From Chrysemys picta bellii (lineage: Eukaryota > Chordata > Testudines > Emydidae), in NCBI RefSeq assembly GCF_011386835.1, contig NC_088799.1:74295302-74359301 (forward strand): a stretch of DNA of 64,000 nt, in the 5' to 3' direction. The position numbers and the translations under genes were made by a program. Shown in pieces: positions 10,766-23,558 of the stretch (its first letter is position 1; the number at the start of each line of letters is the position of its first letter). The notes below the pieces were generated by a model. It was not told the DNA's origin, did no database searches, and saw only the letters and a program-made list of their open reading frames with translations.

Positions 10766-13635
10766 TTTTCATAATTTTTAATTTAAGAACTGCTAAGAGA
10801 GCAACATAAAAAATCTAGAAATAATATTAAAAATAGCACACCAGTGTTTATCCAAACCTCATTTATCTGAAACAGGGAATTGCTCTTATAGGTTTCAGAT
10901 AAGGAGATCACATAAAGGAGAGTGCAGAAGTCTTTGCCTCCTGAGAGACCTGGCCACCCAGACTCCTTATCGCAATGTATACATTTATGAAAGAAAATAA
11001 ACCAAAAACAAGCTCTCCCAAATAAACAACCCCTACCAAAGCAAGACACTCCACTGCACATGATTCTCCCCTAGGGGAGGGTGAGAGAGCAAACATTACA
11101 TGACAGATGTTAGTCACATTGTTTAATTCACTACTGGAAGGCACTCAGATACTACTGTGATGAATGCTGTATTAAAAACCTATGTAGAATAGAATAGTTT
11201 TTCTGGGTGAACTGAACCTTAGACTGGGTGTGGGGGGATTGGAGAAGGAGCCAGTGGGGGGAACTAGGACTGACTGGGAAAAAACATTCGGTATAAGAAG
11301 TTTAATAGATTTCACCGTTTAAGGCCAGAAGGGACCATTAGATCAAAATATGGAATTAAATACTCATTAATTGAACACTGTTCATCCAATGCACTGAACG
11401 AGGCAGGGCTCCTGTGGAAAAAATAGTATGTGAATGCATAATTAAAGACTGTATCATAATACATATGAACAAGAGGGGCAAATTAGGTAACCTTATTGCA
11501 CAGGCAACCTTAATTCTAACATTCTAACTTTTGAGTGCTTGACTTTATTAAGATTGCAATGTTCTTTTAATGGAGATTTTTGGGGGTGTAATTGTAACTG
11601 CTTTAAGAAAGTGTAGACCTAAATTTATCCTGTTCTTCATCTGCAAATGCAACCTCAGGATCCCTTATACTGAGCTAGGTCCTTAGGTGGTTTTCCAAAA
11701 AATGCAGGAGGAGTGAGGGGAACGGAGAGTAAATAGACCAAAAGTAATCAAGATATGGAATACAAATATACTGGCTTCATTATTAGCAAGGCCTTTAGTT
11801 TTTGCCCTTTGCATCTTGAGGTTTTCATTTTCAATTTATTAAATGTTTATAAAAAATATGATGGACATCTAGCCTGAATAGTAAATGCCTCAATAGTAGT
11901 TAAATACCATGCTGAGAACAGAAATATCATTTCCCAAACCATTTTCTGCATCTTCCTTAATTTCATTTTCAAATGTCGCTGAGGCAGTAGATTTTACCAC
12001 ATCAGGAAAGAAAAGACCACTCAACCTTGTAACATGAAACTAATTTTGCTTTGGATGTGGGTGTTGTGACAGAAAAAATTAAATACTCATATAAGATGCC
12101 AGATGGTCACTGTCAGAGACTTCAGCTGTCTATTCTCACACTGAGCCTGTGTAATGTTGGCACCAGTTGTGCAAATATCTCCCTATCTTCAAACCCACAA
12201 TCAACGTAACTCAGCTCTGTTGTGTAAGGACCACCATTAGAATGCAGGCAGCAATTCTCCATATGGAGTTCTAACATTAAACCTTTCTAAAGAGTGCCAA
12301 CAAGGATAGCCAACTGGAGTCAGCCCTGATGGTGGTATATGTGAAGACTACATCTGTCCACCGGGAAGTGGAGTGAGACCAGCAAAATATACATTTTGCT
12401 TTGATTCTTCCTCATTTTAGAAATTAAAATAACACAAGACATTGTTCTGATGAGAATATTGCCCCTTCACTTTCTATTTCTGATCCTCGGCTAAGTCTCT
12501 GCTCTTACTTTGAAGTTTAGATAATCAACCAAATCAGGGTTTTCTTGTTAGTTTTTATATGGGTTTTTATCCATACTGAATTTATCACCCTAAAATCTTT
12601 ATTGAGGTTTTGATTTTTCTTATTTGAATGCAATAAACCAATTTAGCATTGCCTTATCAAGTGCAACTAATTAACATCAAAGATATTGTTATTCATTATC
12701 ATTCTGTGATTGGTTATGTGTACTATAAATGCTGAATTTGCTTTTTTGAATCTCATTCAATACGCTAGCTTTAAGTTCCATATAGATTGCCTTCTTCATT
12801 TGCACAGTACTATACAAGTTAATAATGCATATGCATTTAACTGGAAAATTACCTCTTCCTGAAGAACCATCAGACCTTTCAACATTTTATAGAAATTAAA
12901 AGTACAACTATTTCAGTGCTAAAGGACAAAGTATTCCATCCCCACATATATCTTTCATGATGATATGATCCATTCATATGCTATTGATATAAATCTATTT
13001 AGTATACATTGATTATATATTGTAGGAATATAGAAGTATAAGACTAAGTATTTAGGAGTGATGAGTATATTAGGTATACAAGTAAAGCATGGCTGAAACA
13101 CAAAACCTACAGGGTGAAACCTGTAAGATTTAGGCTTAGCCATACTAGGCCATAGGCTTAAGAATGGTTGATGTCAGTGGGTGACCTAGAAATAACCCTA
13201 TGCCAGAAAGGTCAGAAGATTACTGCATAAGATGTGCCAATAGTTAAAGTTACAAAAAACTAGACTGCAATAAACAGTAAGGTATTGTCTAAGATCATGA
13301 GACACCTGATTACAAAGTCTTGGAACATCTGTTCTGATCACAGGATACATGCCGTGTTTAGATGCTAATTAGAATAAGAAGAACTAAAAACAACCTAGGA
13401 AAAATGGGAGTACCCAATATTCATGGGGTGTGGAAGTACAGATAAGGAAAAGGCCGTTGATACCTTCATGCATATGCATAAGGTTTTAGGTATAGCAGAA
13501 TTACAATAAAAAAGAGGGTTCCATGTTTGGGTAAAAGTGGAAAGATTCAAAGGACGACCCCTGGGAAACCCCAGTAGGAATCATCTTCTACTGATGATCA
13601 TCTAGTGAGAGATGATCCTAGAATAACATTTAGGA
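10766..13635. other. AT-rich, no gene recognised
   Basis: Contains a short 'tttaaggccagaagggaccattagatc' block (11318-11346), a sequence common in turtle and crocodilian interspersed repeats, but no bounded element. No coding region supported. Confidence 0.45.
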
Positions 13636-13639
13636 TGTG

Positions 13640-14060
13640 AATATGACTACAGTCATGGATTCTGTGACTTTCCGTGACTTCTTCAGTGTCCAGTGTGGCT
13701 GACCCCCGGGACAGCCACACCAGCTGCTGGTCTGCTAGCACTGGGCAGCAGTCCCCGACCAGCCAGCCAGAAGCAGCTCTGGTCCACTAGTCCTGGACAG
13801 CGGTCCCCGGCTGGCTGGGAGCAGCCATGGTCTGTAGTTCTAGGCAGCTGGTGCCACTAGCCCCGGGTGCCTCCCCCCCCAGCAGCGGTCCCCTCCAGAC
13901 TCTTCCCCCCACCCCCAGCAGCAGCCGCCCTCCCCATCTAGCACCCTCCCTCCCAGCAGTGCCCCCCCGGACGTCCCTCTCCCCTGTTTGTTGTAGTTAT
14001 AACTGTGACCTGTCCATGACTTTTACTAAAATTTCCCGTGACTAAATCGTAGCCTTAGTT
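13640..14060. repeat. GC-rich interspersed repeat with AT-rich flanks
   Basis: A block rich in CCCCAGCAGC-type sequence (13690-13985) sits between 'gtcatggattctgtgactttccgtgac' and 'tgacctgtccatgactttta...cccgtgactaaa'. The repeated 'cgtgac/gtcatgg' words at both ends suggest a non-autonomous DNA element, but clean ends and a duplication are not visible. Frames through it are compositional artefacts. Confidence 0.4.
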
Positions 14061-14261
14061 ATAACTTTTGCATGGGTTTTTGTAGGATTTCTATATGCAT
14101 GGGTAATTGTACCTTTATTTATTGCTTTAATAAAACTTGTAATATGGTCAAGACTTTGTACTGGTGATTGTATCTGTGGTCACTATCCTTGGACTTTGTG
14201 TGTTCCTAGAGTCTCCAAATTTAAGAAAAGCACTAGAGGCAATTTTCACTCTGAAACTGTA

Positions 14262-14425
14262 AAAAGAACAGGAGTACTTATGGCACCTTAGAAGAAGTAT
14301 GCAGCCGAAGAAGTGGGCTGTAGTCCACGAAAGCTTATGCTCTAATAAATTTGTTAGTCTCTAAGGTGCCACAAGTACTCCTGTTCTTTTTGCGGATACA
14401 GACTAACACGGCTGCTACTCTGAAA
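14262..14425 (-). mobile_element. Tail-only Penelope-like element with 12-bp TSD
   Basis: The element is flanked by TCTGAAACTGTA at 14250-14261 and 14426-14437, a perfect 12-bp duplication. It contains only terminal sequence. A roughly 30-bp left arm (14262-14291) is the inverted copy of 14358-14390, and the rest is the PLE end with the extension 'gcggatacagactaacacgg'. A hammerhead-like core lies at 14305-14342 (CCGAAGA, hairpin GTGGGCTGTAGTCCAC, GAAA, GC-TTAT-GC, TC). No reading frame is left. By analogy with the other copies the 3' end is on the left, so the element reads on the minus strand. Confidence 0.85.
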
Positions 14426-14437
14426 TCTGAAACTGTA

Positions 14438-15314
14438 GCAACTGGAGCCAAACCCATGGTGGTATAATACAATATCACTAGATTCACTTGAAACAAAATT
14501 AAAGGCCATATGGGGCAATTAGACTGTAACTCTTTAGTGTATGCTGCACTTCATTCCTCTTTCATCTGTGTTTCGCAGAGCAGTATAGACAAGCCCTTAA
14601 CTTGCCTTGAAGAGGTTCTGGAAGTGACAAGTTTGTATTTTGAGAGAAGAACTGTTGACACAGTTTACAAATCGTCACTCAACTGATATTTAATATTTGA
14701 CTTCAACTGCTCCATGCAGGCAAATCCCTTACCCTTTTGCAGAGCTCAATTAAAGTAAATGTGGTTCCACATAAGTCTGCCTAAATGGAGCAGTTTGGTT
14801 TGTAAAACATAGGTGAAGTTGTTTCTTAGCTTGCCAGTGGCTATGTCTTCCCATTGTAGGGTAGAAATCAGCAGTAAGAGTTTTCCATAGATATGTCTTC
14901 TGAAATAACAGAGAAGAAATTACCTGACGCATATATTTATCCATCTAATGGACCTATAAGGAGCATAAATTCACTGAGCAGTTGTTGTTTCTTTGTTACT
15001 TGACATTTTTTGCTTCATTTTTGTTAGTGTCTATTAAACTAAGTAGTATTTACCTACATTTCTTGCTGCAGTTATATGTATGCACATTAGAGTAGAGGTG
15101 TTTGAAAACTCTGGCACTTGTTGATTTTTTTGGTGGGAGGGTATTAAATATTTTTCTCTTAAACCATAATTTTTAATGGAAAAATAATTTTAAAAAAATA
15201 ATTATCACAACTATTGCTAACTAAATGAAAGCCTAAATATCTTCCCAGCCCCCAAAAGATGACTAGTGTGATGTCCACAGCAATGCCCAAAGACCTGGTC
15301 CTATTCTAATCCCA
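14438..15314. other. no feature recognised
   Basis: AT-rich sequence without named repeats. Confidence 0.5.
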
Positions 15315-18313
15315 GATGGTAGGGTGTTATCTGTTGCTCCTGGACACAGAATGGTGCCCCAGGCAGAAATCCTCTAAGCAGGCTGACTTTCTCCACTACA
15401 AATTCATTTTCTCCTTCAGGTCTGCCATCTTCCTTACTAAACAACTCTACTTCTCAAACTTATTTGAATACCGCACCTGCAATCCCAGCCACTTTTTTCA
15501 CTATCTTTGTCTGCTCCTCAAATCCTCTCCATCTTCCACCTTCACTTGTCTCTCTGCACAGGGTTCCACAATTACTTCCAAGAAAAAATGGACAACATGA
15601 TGTGACCTTCCATTCTCCTTCTCCCCTCCAAATCTCTCCTCCTTCTCTCCTGTCACAGATGCAGAAGTTTCTTTTCTCTTGTCATCCTCTCACCTCTCCA
15701 CTTGCCCCAGTGACCCCAACATGTGCCATCTCATCATCTCCCTTACACACACTCTTATTCCCTCCCTTACTCTTCTCTTCGTGCTTTAGGCTCTTCCATC
15801 TTAAGAACCAAACAGACCAAAAAACAAAAACAAAAAACCTTGACTCTCAACCCCCATTGAATCTCCAATTACCACCACATTTCCCTCATCTCCTATATCT
15901 CTGAGCTTATTGAATGAACTGTTTAAAATTGTTGGCTGGAGTCTTTCTCCAATTCAATCCTAGACCCTCTCCAATTCAACTTCGCCCTTGCACTCAAATG
16001 AAACTGCTCTTGCCAAAGTCTTTTGTTCCTAGCTAAATCTCAGAACCAGTATCCTTTCCTCATCCTCCTCGACCAGTCAACTACCTTTGACACAGTTGGG
16101 TCATGCTCTACTTCTTGAAATCTTGTCCTCACTCAGTCCTCTCCTGATTCATTATTTCTGGGTGTCCTTGACAGGATCCTCCTCATCCTCTCTCCAACTT
16201 TCTATGGGGGTTCCTTAGGGCTCTGTCCTTGGTCCTCTTTTGTTCTCCCTCTACATTTTATCTCTGGGTAATCTCATTTGCCAACACAAATTCAACTATT
16301 ATGTCCATTTGGGTGACTCAGAAGTCTACCTTTCTCCTCCAGACTTGTTTCCTTCTGTCCAAACTAAAATCTTGTCCCTTGTATCCATCTCCTCATGGAT
16401 GTGTACCAAACAGCTAGACTAAAACAGAGTTCTTAATCTTCCCCCTCCCCCAAAACCATCCCTGCCGGCTCCTTTCTAAATCTCTGTGAACACCACCATC
16501 CTCCTGCCTGTCAGCCCATAAATTGGGTGTCATGTTAGACTTTCACTTCTCTTGAGATGCTCACATCCAAGCTATGTTTCAGTCTTGCTGAATCTTTTTG
16601 CATAACATGTCTAAGATAACTGTTTGGATGAATAAAGACTAAAACTTTCATCCAGGCTCTCATAATCTCATGTCTCAATTACTGCAAGATCATTTTCTCT
16701 GCCCTTGACAAATGCAACCTTTCTCCACTCATATTCATTAGAATGCTGCTGCAAAGATCATTTTCCTGGCCTGTCACTTTGTCCATGTCACGCACCTCTT
16801 TCCATCTCCTCACTAGCCCCCTGTTCTCCATCACATCAAACATAAGCTACTTGTCCTCATTATCAAGCCCCTTCATGGCCTATCCCCATCCTATCTATCA
16901 TTCCGTATTGAGTGATTGACTCTTGCCTCCAATCAACCCATGATGTCGGTCATGCTGTCTGGAGCAATTCATGACTCTGAGGGAAGACTGTCAAAAAGCA
17001 GGGCAGACACCCTAACCTTGGGGGTATGTTCTATAATTAGATGTGAACTTCAGAAGCACTAAACAGTTTTACCATAGAGTCATGGTCAATCCCCTTGGGC
17101 ACTCCAGTCTATTTTGCACAGAGGCAAGCTGGACTTAGTGATAAATGGTCACTTACAACAAAAATCACAAAATATTCAGGTTGCTCCCAGTCCCAAGAGA
17201 CCAGTCACTTACCCCAGTTCAATTTGTACCTCAGATCTCACACCAAAGACAACACTTGTAGCCAATCCTATAATAAATTAGCTAAAGATTTATTAACTAG
17301 GAAAAAGAAATGAGGTATTTACAAATTAAAGCAGGCAACATATACTCAAATGAGATAGTCTGTGATTCCAAAAGGTGACAGAGTTTTAGTAATCTCTCAG
17401 CAATTAATGTCTTTTAGGGTTAACCCAGGTTGACCCTGGGAATCTATGCTTTTGTTTTCTAGCTCCAGCAAAAAGATGAAGAATTTTCATGTTGGCTATC
17501 TTTATTTCCTTCTTCCAAAATTCAAGCTGATGGGACGAGCTTTCTCTCACATAGCAACTTCCTGGGTGTAAGAGGACTCAGTCTTTGCATCATGATGTTT
17601 AAAGATGGCCCACTTAGTTTTGATAGTCCTTAATGGGCGGGGGGGGGCACCACTCCTCTTGCCTGGGTTCACAAGTTCAGAGCAGACATTTTTACAGTTA
17701 TAAAGCAAAGCTTACATATTACCTTTATAGCATGGGATACAGACATTACAAGTAAGATTAATGCATGCAGCAACTTACAAGCATTTTAGAGTCTAACATC
17801 TATCTTCAATAATACTAACATATAGACGAGCTGATCCGGTTTCCAGTTATGAATTTGTCAGTGCTCCGCTGATGCCTACAGCTTGGCAAGTGCTGGCACC
17901 TGGTGTACCAGCATCACAGTGCCAGCCTCCATTGCCCACTTGTAAACTTTCTAGCAAGCACCTTTGTGCTTTATCACACTTGGGAAGAACTCCCTTAAAC
18001 TTCTATAAAACGTTGTTATTGCTCTCTTCCTCCTTAAAACTGTCCTTTGCTGTGATGCCTACAAAAAACTTGACCATAGTTTGGCTGCTGGTATGCCAAG
18101 ACCACTGCCTATCACGTAGACCAGTACTGTCACGTTGTCTCCTTATACTTGCCTGCCCGTCTGTCTCCATCTATTGTCTCTTGTCTTACACCCTAATTGT
18201 AAGCTCTTTGGGGTAGGTACTATTTTTGTGCGGTGTTTGTACAGCATCTAGCATGGTCCATGGCTGGTCCACACCAGATTTCTAGATGCTGGTGATAATA
18301 CAAATAATAAATT
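15315..18313 (+). pseudogene. L2 LINE relic (reverse transcriptase and 3' end)
   Basis: A long, broken copy of an L2-type non-LTR retrotransposon. The RT region gives TTFDTVGHALL-like sequence near 16085 and GVP-stop-GSVLGPLLFSLY near 16207-16255, with the usual Gln codon of GVPQGSVLGPLLF changed to TAG at 16216-16218. It then gives NYYVHLGDSEVYLS, where the catalytic YADD box has decayed to LGD (about 16309-16317). The C-terminal and 3' UTR parts follow, and the copy ends with 'taagctctttggggtagg', 'gtttgtacagcatctagcatgg' and 'aatacaaataataaat' at 18190-18313, the canonical L2 terminus. The 15.3-16.0 kb part fits the linker before RT but is more weakly recognised. The copy is interrupted by about 950 bp near 16.95-17.9 kb and carries many stops and frameshifts. 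Confidence 0.75.
16945..17905. mobile_element. LTR-like insertion within L2
   Basis: L2 sequence stops after 'caatcaacccatgatg' and resumes at 'gtgccagcctccattgccc', so the segment between was inserted later. It has no L2 or coding similarity. It contains 'aaagatttattaactagg' and 'tagcatgggatacagacattacaag', words I associate with solo LTRs of turtle retroviral or gypsy-type elements. It may begin TG and end CA, but no clear flanking duplication is visible. Classification is tentative and the boundaries are good to about 20 bp. Confidence 0.45.
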
Positions 18314-21087
18314 GTCATTAGCATCATTGGTCTGCCCTACCTACATTATGAGCTGGGCTTAAAAAGCCAACCCTGCTGCAGTATTTTCACTCTGCTGCAG
18401 AATATAGGCTATGGCTGTCCTTTTCTTACATCTATATGTGGATTCTATGAGAGTCTGACCAATCCCAAGGATGATCAAGCTTGTTTAACAGGAATGCAGA
18501 ATGCTTCAATATCTACAGTACTGCTGAAAGGAGGGGAGAGTTCTTTCAGCTCCACATCTTTCTTGCTTCAGGCTCCTCAAAGATTATTGCAGCTCTAGGA
18601 CTGTATATAATTTTGGCTGTCAATTTGCCAAGAAGAGCCCATTCCCCAGCACAGTATGTATTTACAGAGAGAAATTTCACTCTTCCTAAGCCATAAGAGA
18701 TTCAGAACATGAATTCTACTGATGTGGAATGTAATCATACCTCAAAGACTTGATATAATTCCACGTTTAAAATAGTTCTCTCTCTCCTATCATAATATAA
18801 TATATGTACATGACATGTTTTTGACACTCACAGCTACTAACTGCCATCATAGAAATAAGCCCAGTTTTAATTGGACACTGTGTTCCAATTATTTAGACCT
18901 TTCCTTTGGTTTTCCAACATCTACATACATTTAGCTAGCTGCGATCTTCTCTGGCTCTTTACACCAAATATAATACTCATGGCCCATCTCCCCAGTTTGT
19001 CCTGTGGTATTTTCATCTGGAAATGTTCTGTATACATACATATAGTTGTATGAGACTTAGCCAGATAGCTCCAAATATCTTTAGTTGGAGATACGTGGCA
19101 AAATGCTGTGCAGCTCCTAAAACTTAGTATGTACTTTTCTTACATTTTATGTTGTTTGCCTGCTCACAAATTATATTTGCTACTCACACCACAGCTAATT
19201 CTCATCTCCTTGGTTTTGTGGTAATCTGCAACAGCCTGAGAATGAAGATCTCTGTTCATGCTCCTTGACTGAGACTGAAGTTAGAGGTTATGAGTTCTTT
19301 TCTCCGTGAAGGACCTCTACATGCAATTACTTTCACAAAATAAAACTTAACAAGGTTTATTAAAAACCAAATAAAACAGAATTAAGGGAAAAGAAAGTTT
19401 GTTCAACACTTCTTGTAAGCTAAACTAAATAAGGCATTTTCAGCTAGTTATAGGTGAAATAAAAGTGATATAGTTTGCATTCCTTGAAAACAGCTCTCTC
19501 TGTCTTGACCCTCTTTGTTCAGCCTATTACTATTATTTGCTGTCTAGAAACCACACAACTATGCTGTGGTCAGAACACATTTTTCAAGTTCCTGTGACTA
19601 GGTAAATGTTCAGACATGCCTCTTCTGACTTTTCATCCTTTGCTCAGTTGCTAGACTCCATTAACACATCAGATTGAAGTTTAATTTATGGTTACACAGA
19701 AGGAGTCTTTGATCAGAAGTCCCAATTGGGAGGAAAAGCCTCATGACTACCACCTTCTGAGTTTCCCCCTCCCCCCTCCCGAGCCTTCCTCTCTCTAAGG
19801 CTGGTGTATCAAAAGTGACTTTTGTTTATTTAGATGAAGTATAGTGAACAACTTTAGATCTATACCTTGTTCCTTTTTATAGACGTTAGCTCATACCCTC
19901 TGACTAAATATATCCAGTCCATCTTGACTGGACACAGAGAGCTTGGATGTGACTCTTTCTAAAAATTTCTTCTATTAAATTCTCTTACTATCAAACATAC
20001 ATTACTGACAGACTCTAGATTCTCTGTCATAGTATTTCTTTAGCTGATTATTTAATCAAGCAAATATTTTTCCTCTTTGCAATTTTAGGCACGTACATTA
20101 AAGAAAGTACCTATCCGTACATTCTAGGCACTCTTGATGTAACTTAAAAATACCCACATACAAAGTAATACTTAGGTCTGATGCACTGGAGGCATGTCCC
20201 TTTCAGAAGTTCATTCCTTTACCCAGGTATTTGTTTAAGAAAGCTCTAGTGTATAATGTCAGATCAGCAAGTCTATACATTTTGGGTTTTACTCAGTTTT
20301 TAACATCTAACCTGTGACTGAAATATACCAATGGTGTGTCTAAACTAAACCAAAGAGAGGGCATCTCTTATGATAGCATTCAGTGGTCTCTGGAGATGTA
20401 GATTCAGCTAAGTGCAGATTCCATGCAAGTCATGACTGGTATGGCTAAATTTGTGCTCTAAATTAGCTTACCGGAACTGTCTCTAGAGAGTTTGTGATGT
20501 ATGAGAGCATAGTCACACCAACTCTGAAAGAGCTGATAACTAGATACTCCCACTTATGCACTACAGCTCTAGGAGAGGATAAATTATAGCTGCCTCCTAC
20601 ATGGGTGTTCCTCTCCCCACTCCAGCATGCTTATAAACTAATCTATAATGCCGTGTACAGGCACCCAAAATGGAAGAGGAAAGAGACAAGGGGAACAGAA
20701 ATTTCCATTTTAAAATCAGACTTTTGCTTTTGTAAACAGTACAGAGGTTAGATGATTGATTGTATTCAAATAGGTGAAGTTATTTTAAAAGTGCTTTATT
20801 CTAGTTCATTTTTTTTCTGAGACTATGGCATCTTTCTAGCTCTTCAAAAAATAAGACTAGATTAGAGACTGAGACATTTTAATGTTTTGCACCAATTCTG
20901 GATCATTATACTTTGAAATGTTCCCTGTTCAAGGAATACACATAGGTCAGGATGTAACATTGATACAGTTCCCAAAAGAGTATTGAAGGCCAATCTGGCG
21001 TTAGGAAGGCTCAGAGAGAGAGAGAGAGAGTATGAGTTCCCAGTTAAACATCTAGCAGTAGTTAGTTACACTGAACTTTTCGTGTCA
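18314..21087. other. Mostly unassigned; possible LTR debris
   Basis: The stretch at about 19220-19760 ('acttaacaaggtttattaaaaacc', antisense polyadenylation-like) could be a decayed LTR, but nothing decisive is visible. A perfect (GA)n run lies near 21011-21030. No gene found. Confidence 0.4.
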
Positions 21088-21095
21088 CTTTAGAT

Positions 21096-21738
21096 CAGAG
21101 GCGGGCAAACTTTTTGGCCTGACGGCTTCACAGGGTTTCCAAAATTGTATGGAGGGCTGGGTAGTGGAGACTGTGCATCCCCAAACAGACAGGCATGGCC
21201 CAGCCCCGCCCACATCCAACCCCTCCTACTTCTCGCCCCCCGACTGCCCCCCGCCGCCCCATCCAACCCCCCCCTCCTTTCTGACTGCCCGCTGGGGACC
21301 CCTGCCCCCTGTTCCCCGCTTTCTGACTGCCCCAACCCCTATCCACACCCTTGACCCCTGACCACCACCCCGAACTCCCCTGTCCTCTATCCAAGCCCTT
21401 CCCCCCCCCCGCTCCCTTCCCCCTTACTGCGCTGCCTGGAGCACCAGTGGCTGGCGGCGCTACAGCCGCGCCGACCAGAGCACCAGGACAGCCAGCCATG
21501 CCACCGCGCAACACAGAGCACCAGGTCAGGTCCCAGCTCTGCAGCTGCGCTGCCCCAGGAGCTCACAGCCCCGCCACCCAGAGCATTGCACCGGCGGCAG
21601 AGCGAGCTGAGGCCGTGGGGGGAGGGGAACAACAGGGGAAGAGCCTGGGGCTAGCCTCCCAGGCCAGGAGCTCAGGGGCCGGGCAGGAGGGTCCCGCGGA
21701 CCACATCCAACCCACGGGCCGTAGTTTGCCCACCTCTG
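21096..21738. mobile_element. hAT MITE, 643 bp, GC-rich, 8-bp TSD
   Basis: Ends read CAGAGGCGGGCAAACTTTTT and, reversed from the right end, CAGAGGTGGGCAAACTACGG. The flanks are CTTTAGAT (21088-21095) and CTCTAGAT (21739-21746), an 8-bp duplication with one change, diagnostic of hAT. The interior is strongly C-rich. Several overlapping frames of 80-136 codons on both strands are by-products of this composition, not genes. Confidence 0.9.
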
Positions 21739-21889
21739 CTCTAGATGATAGAAATGAATGAATTGCATGCTTACTTGACAGTTTGTGAGAAGAGCTAAAA
21801 AGATAATGCAGATTTGCATTCATTGAGGAATCAAACCTTGCTGCCCAAATCTCAAAATACAGTTGTATTAGGCTCTGGGCAGTAAAATA

Positions 21890-22010
21890 CTAGGGATGGA
21901 TTTTCAAAAGAACTCAATCGTGAACAGCTCCCATTCAGACACCTAAATGAAGCAGCCAGGTTTTCAAGAGCACTCAACAACCCGTAGCTGTCATTGAAAA
22001 CCTTTGCTTT
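21890..22010. repeat. Decayed MITE fragment
   Basis: 'ggattttcaaaagaactcaatc', 'cagctcccattcagacacctaaatg' and 'aggttttcaagagcactcaac' match the GGCCAGATTTTCAAAAG-ended foldback family at 9.7 kb. Confidence 0.45.
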
Positions 22011-22218
22011 AGATACAAGACCATCCTTCCCCTTCTAATATGCATTCCCTGTGGGTGAGGGTTTTTTCTAGGGGACAAGTCTAATTTTAAAAATATATAT
22101 TTCCTATTACTGGAACAAGGCATAATTTGAAAATTACATTTCCTCTAACATAGCAATTTCAGAATGAATTGGAGGAGTAAGTCCTAAGAGGGAATGCATA
22201 TATAAGCAATTTATTAGT

Positions 22219-23057
22219 GTGAGGGGAACTGTGCTTAAGCCCTTTTCAGACCTGCCCCATCTTTGCCACACCTCACTTGAGACTTCTCAGTGCAATATCA
22301 CGGCTAACCTGGTGGCTGAACTTTGTGTCCTCACTCACAACTATTTCACATTTGGGGACAATATATACCTTCAAGTCAGCAGCACTGCTATGGGTACCCG
22401 CATGGCCCCACAGTATGCCAACATTTTTATGGCTGACTTAGAACAAGGCCTCCTTAGCTCTTGTCCCCTAACGCCCCTACTCTATTTGCGCTACATTGAT
22501 GACATCATCATCTGGACCCATGGAAAAGAAGCCCTTGAGGAATTCCACCATGATTTTAACAATTTCCATCCCACCATCAACCTTATCCTAGACCAATCCA
22601 CACAAGCAGTACATTTCCTAGACACTACTGTGCTAATAAGTGATGGTCACATAAACACCACCCTATACCAGAAACCTACTGACCGCTATACTTACCTACA
22701 TGCCTCCAGCTTCCATCCAGGACACACACACGATCCATTGTCTACAGCCAAGCTCTAAGATACAACCGCATTTGCTCCAATCCCTCAGACAGAGACAAAA
22801 ACCTACAAGATCTCTATCAAGCATTCTTAAAACGACAATACCCACCTGCTGAAGTGAAAAAACAGATTGATAGACCCAGAAGTCACCTACTACAGGACAG
22901 GCCCAACAAAGAAAATAACGGAACGCCACTAGCCGTCACCTTCAGCCCCCAACTAAAACCTCTCTTACGCATCATCAAAGATCTACAACCTATCCTGAAA
23001 GATGATCCCTTACTCTCACTGATCTTGGGAGACAGACCAGTCCTCGCTTACAGATAG
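22219..23057 (+). pseudogene. Penelope-like reverse transcriptase (broken)
   Basis: PLE reverse transcriptases copy the element RNA at a nicked target and are related to telomerase. The first open stretch (22219-22758) shows YLQVSSTAMGTRMAPQYANI (about residues 50-69), the catalytic RYIDDIIIW (about 91-99), FLDTTV and LYQKPTDRYTYLHASSFHPG, all in the order of PLE RT motifs. Both aspartates of the active-site YIDD are intact. A frameshift near 22730 moves the sequence on to the next frame (SIVYSQALRYNRICSN...). That frame runs through the thumb and linker (LLQDRPNKENNGTPLAVTF) to a TAG at 23055-23057. The N-terminal half of the domain, including the first catalytic Asp, is missing. Non-functional. 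Confidence 0.88.
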
Positions 23058-23099
23058 CCCCCGAACCTGAAGCAAATACTCACCAGAACCGCACACCAT

Positions 23100-23558
23100 A
23101 CAATATAAACTCTAACCCAGGAACCTGTCCTTGCAACAAAGCCCGATGCCAACTCTGTCCACATATCTATTCAAGTGACACCATCATAGGACCTAATCAC
23201 ATCAGCCACGTCATCAGGGGCTCATTCACCTGCACATCTACCCAACGTGATATACGCCATCATGTGTCAGCAATGCCCCTCTGCCATATACATTGGCCAA
23301 ACCGGACAGTCTCTACGCAAAAGAATAAATGGACACAAATCTGACATCAGGAATCATAACATTCAAAAACCAGTGGGAGAACACTTCAATCTCTCTAACC
23401 ACTCAGTGACAGATCTGAAAGTGGCAATTTTGCAACAAAAAAACTTCAAAAATAGACTCCAAAGAGAGACTGCTGAACTTGAATTAATATGCAAATTAGA
23501 TACAATTAACTTAGGTTTGAATAGAGACTGGGAATGGTTGGGTCATTACACTAATTAA
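23100..23558 (+). pseudogene. Penelope-like GIY-YIG endonuclease (partly intact)
   Basis: The C-terminal nuclease that nicks the target in PLEs. The open part (23247-23558) contains VIYAIMCQQCPSAIYIGQTG, the GIY-YIG-like core, then SLRKRINGHKSD with the catalytic arginine region, KPVGEHFNLSNH with the conserved glutamate, and the C-terminal DWEWLGHY. The preceding Cys-rich element (CNKARCQLCPHI-like) is present in the DNA at about 23130-23175 but lies in a different frame, and stops at about 23105 and 23187 break the join. Near-identical protein is encoded intact on the minus strand at 54953-55666. Confidence 0.85.

Noticed and set aside
15464..15904. 146-codon Pro/Ser/Leu-rich frame as a host gene
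   Set aside because: Collinear with the L2 relic that continues downstream. Pyrimidine-rich composition explains the openness.
16229..16422. Two overlapping 60-codon frames
   Set aside because: The frame from 16240 is the L2 reverse transcriptase itself (PLLFSLYILSL), already annotated. The other is its shadow.
21128..21761. Overlapping frames of 80-136 codons on both strands
   Set aside because: All lie inside a GC-rich hAT MITE with inverted ends and an 8-bp duplication. Open frames in several phases at once are a composition effect.
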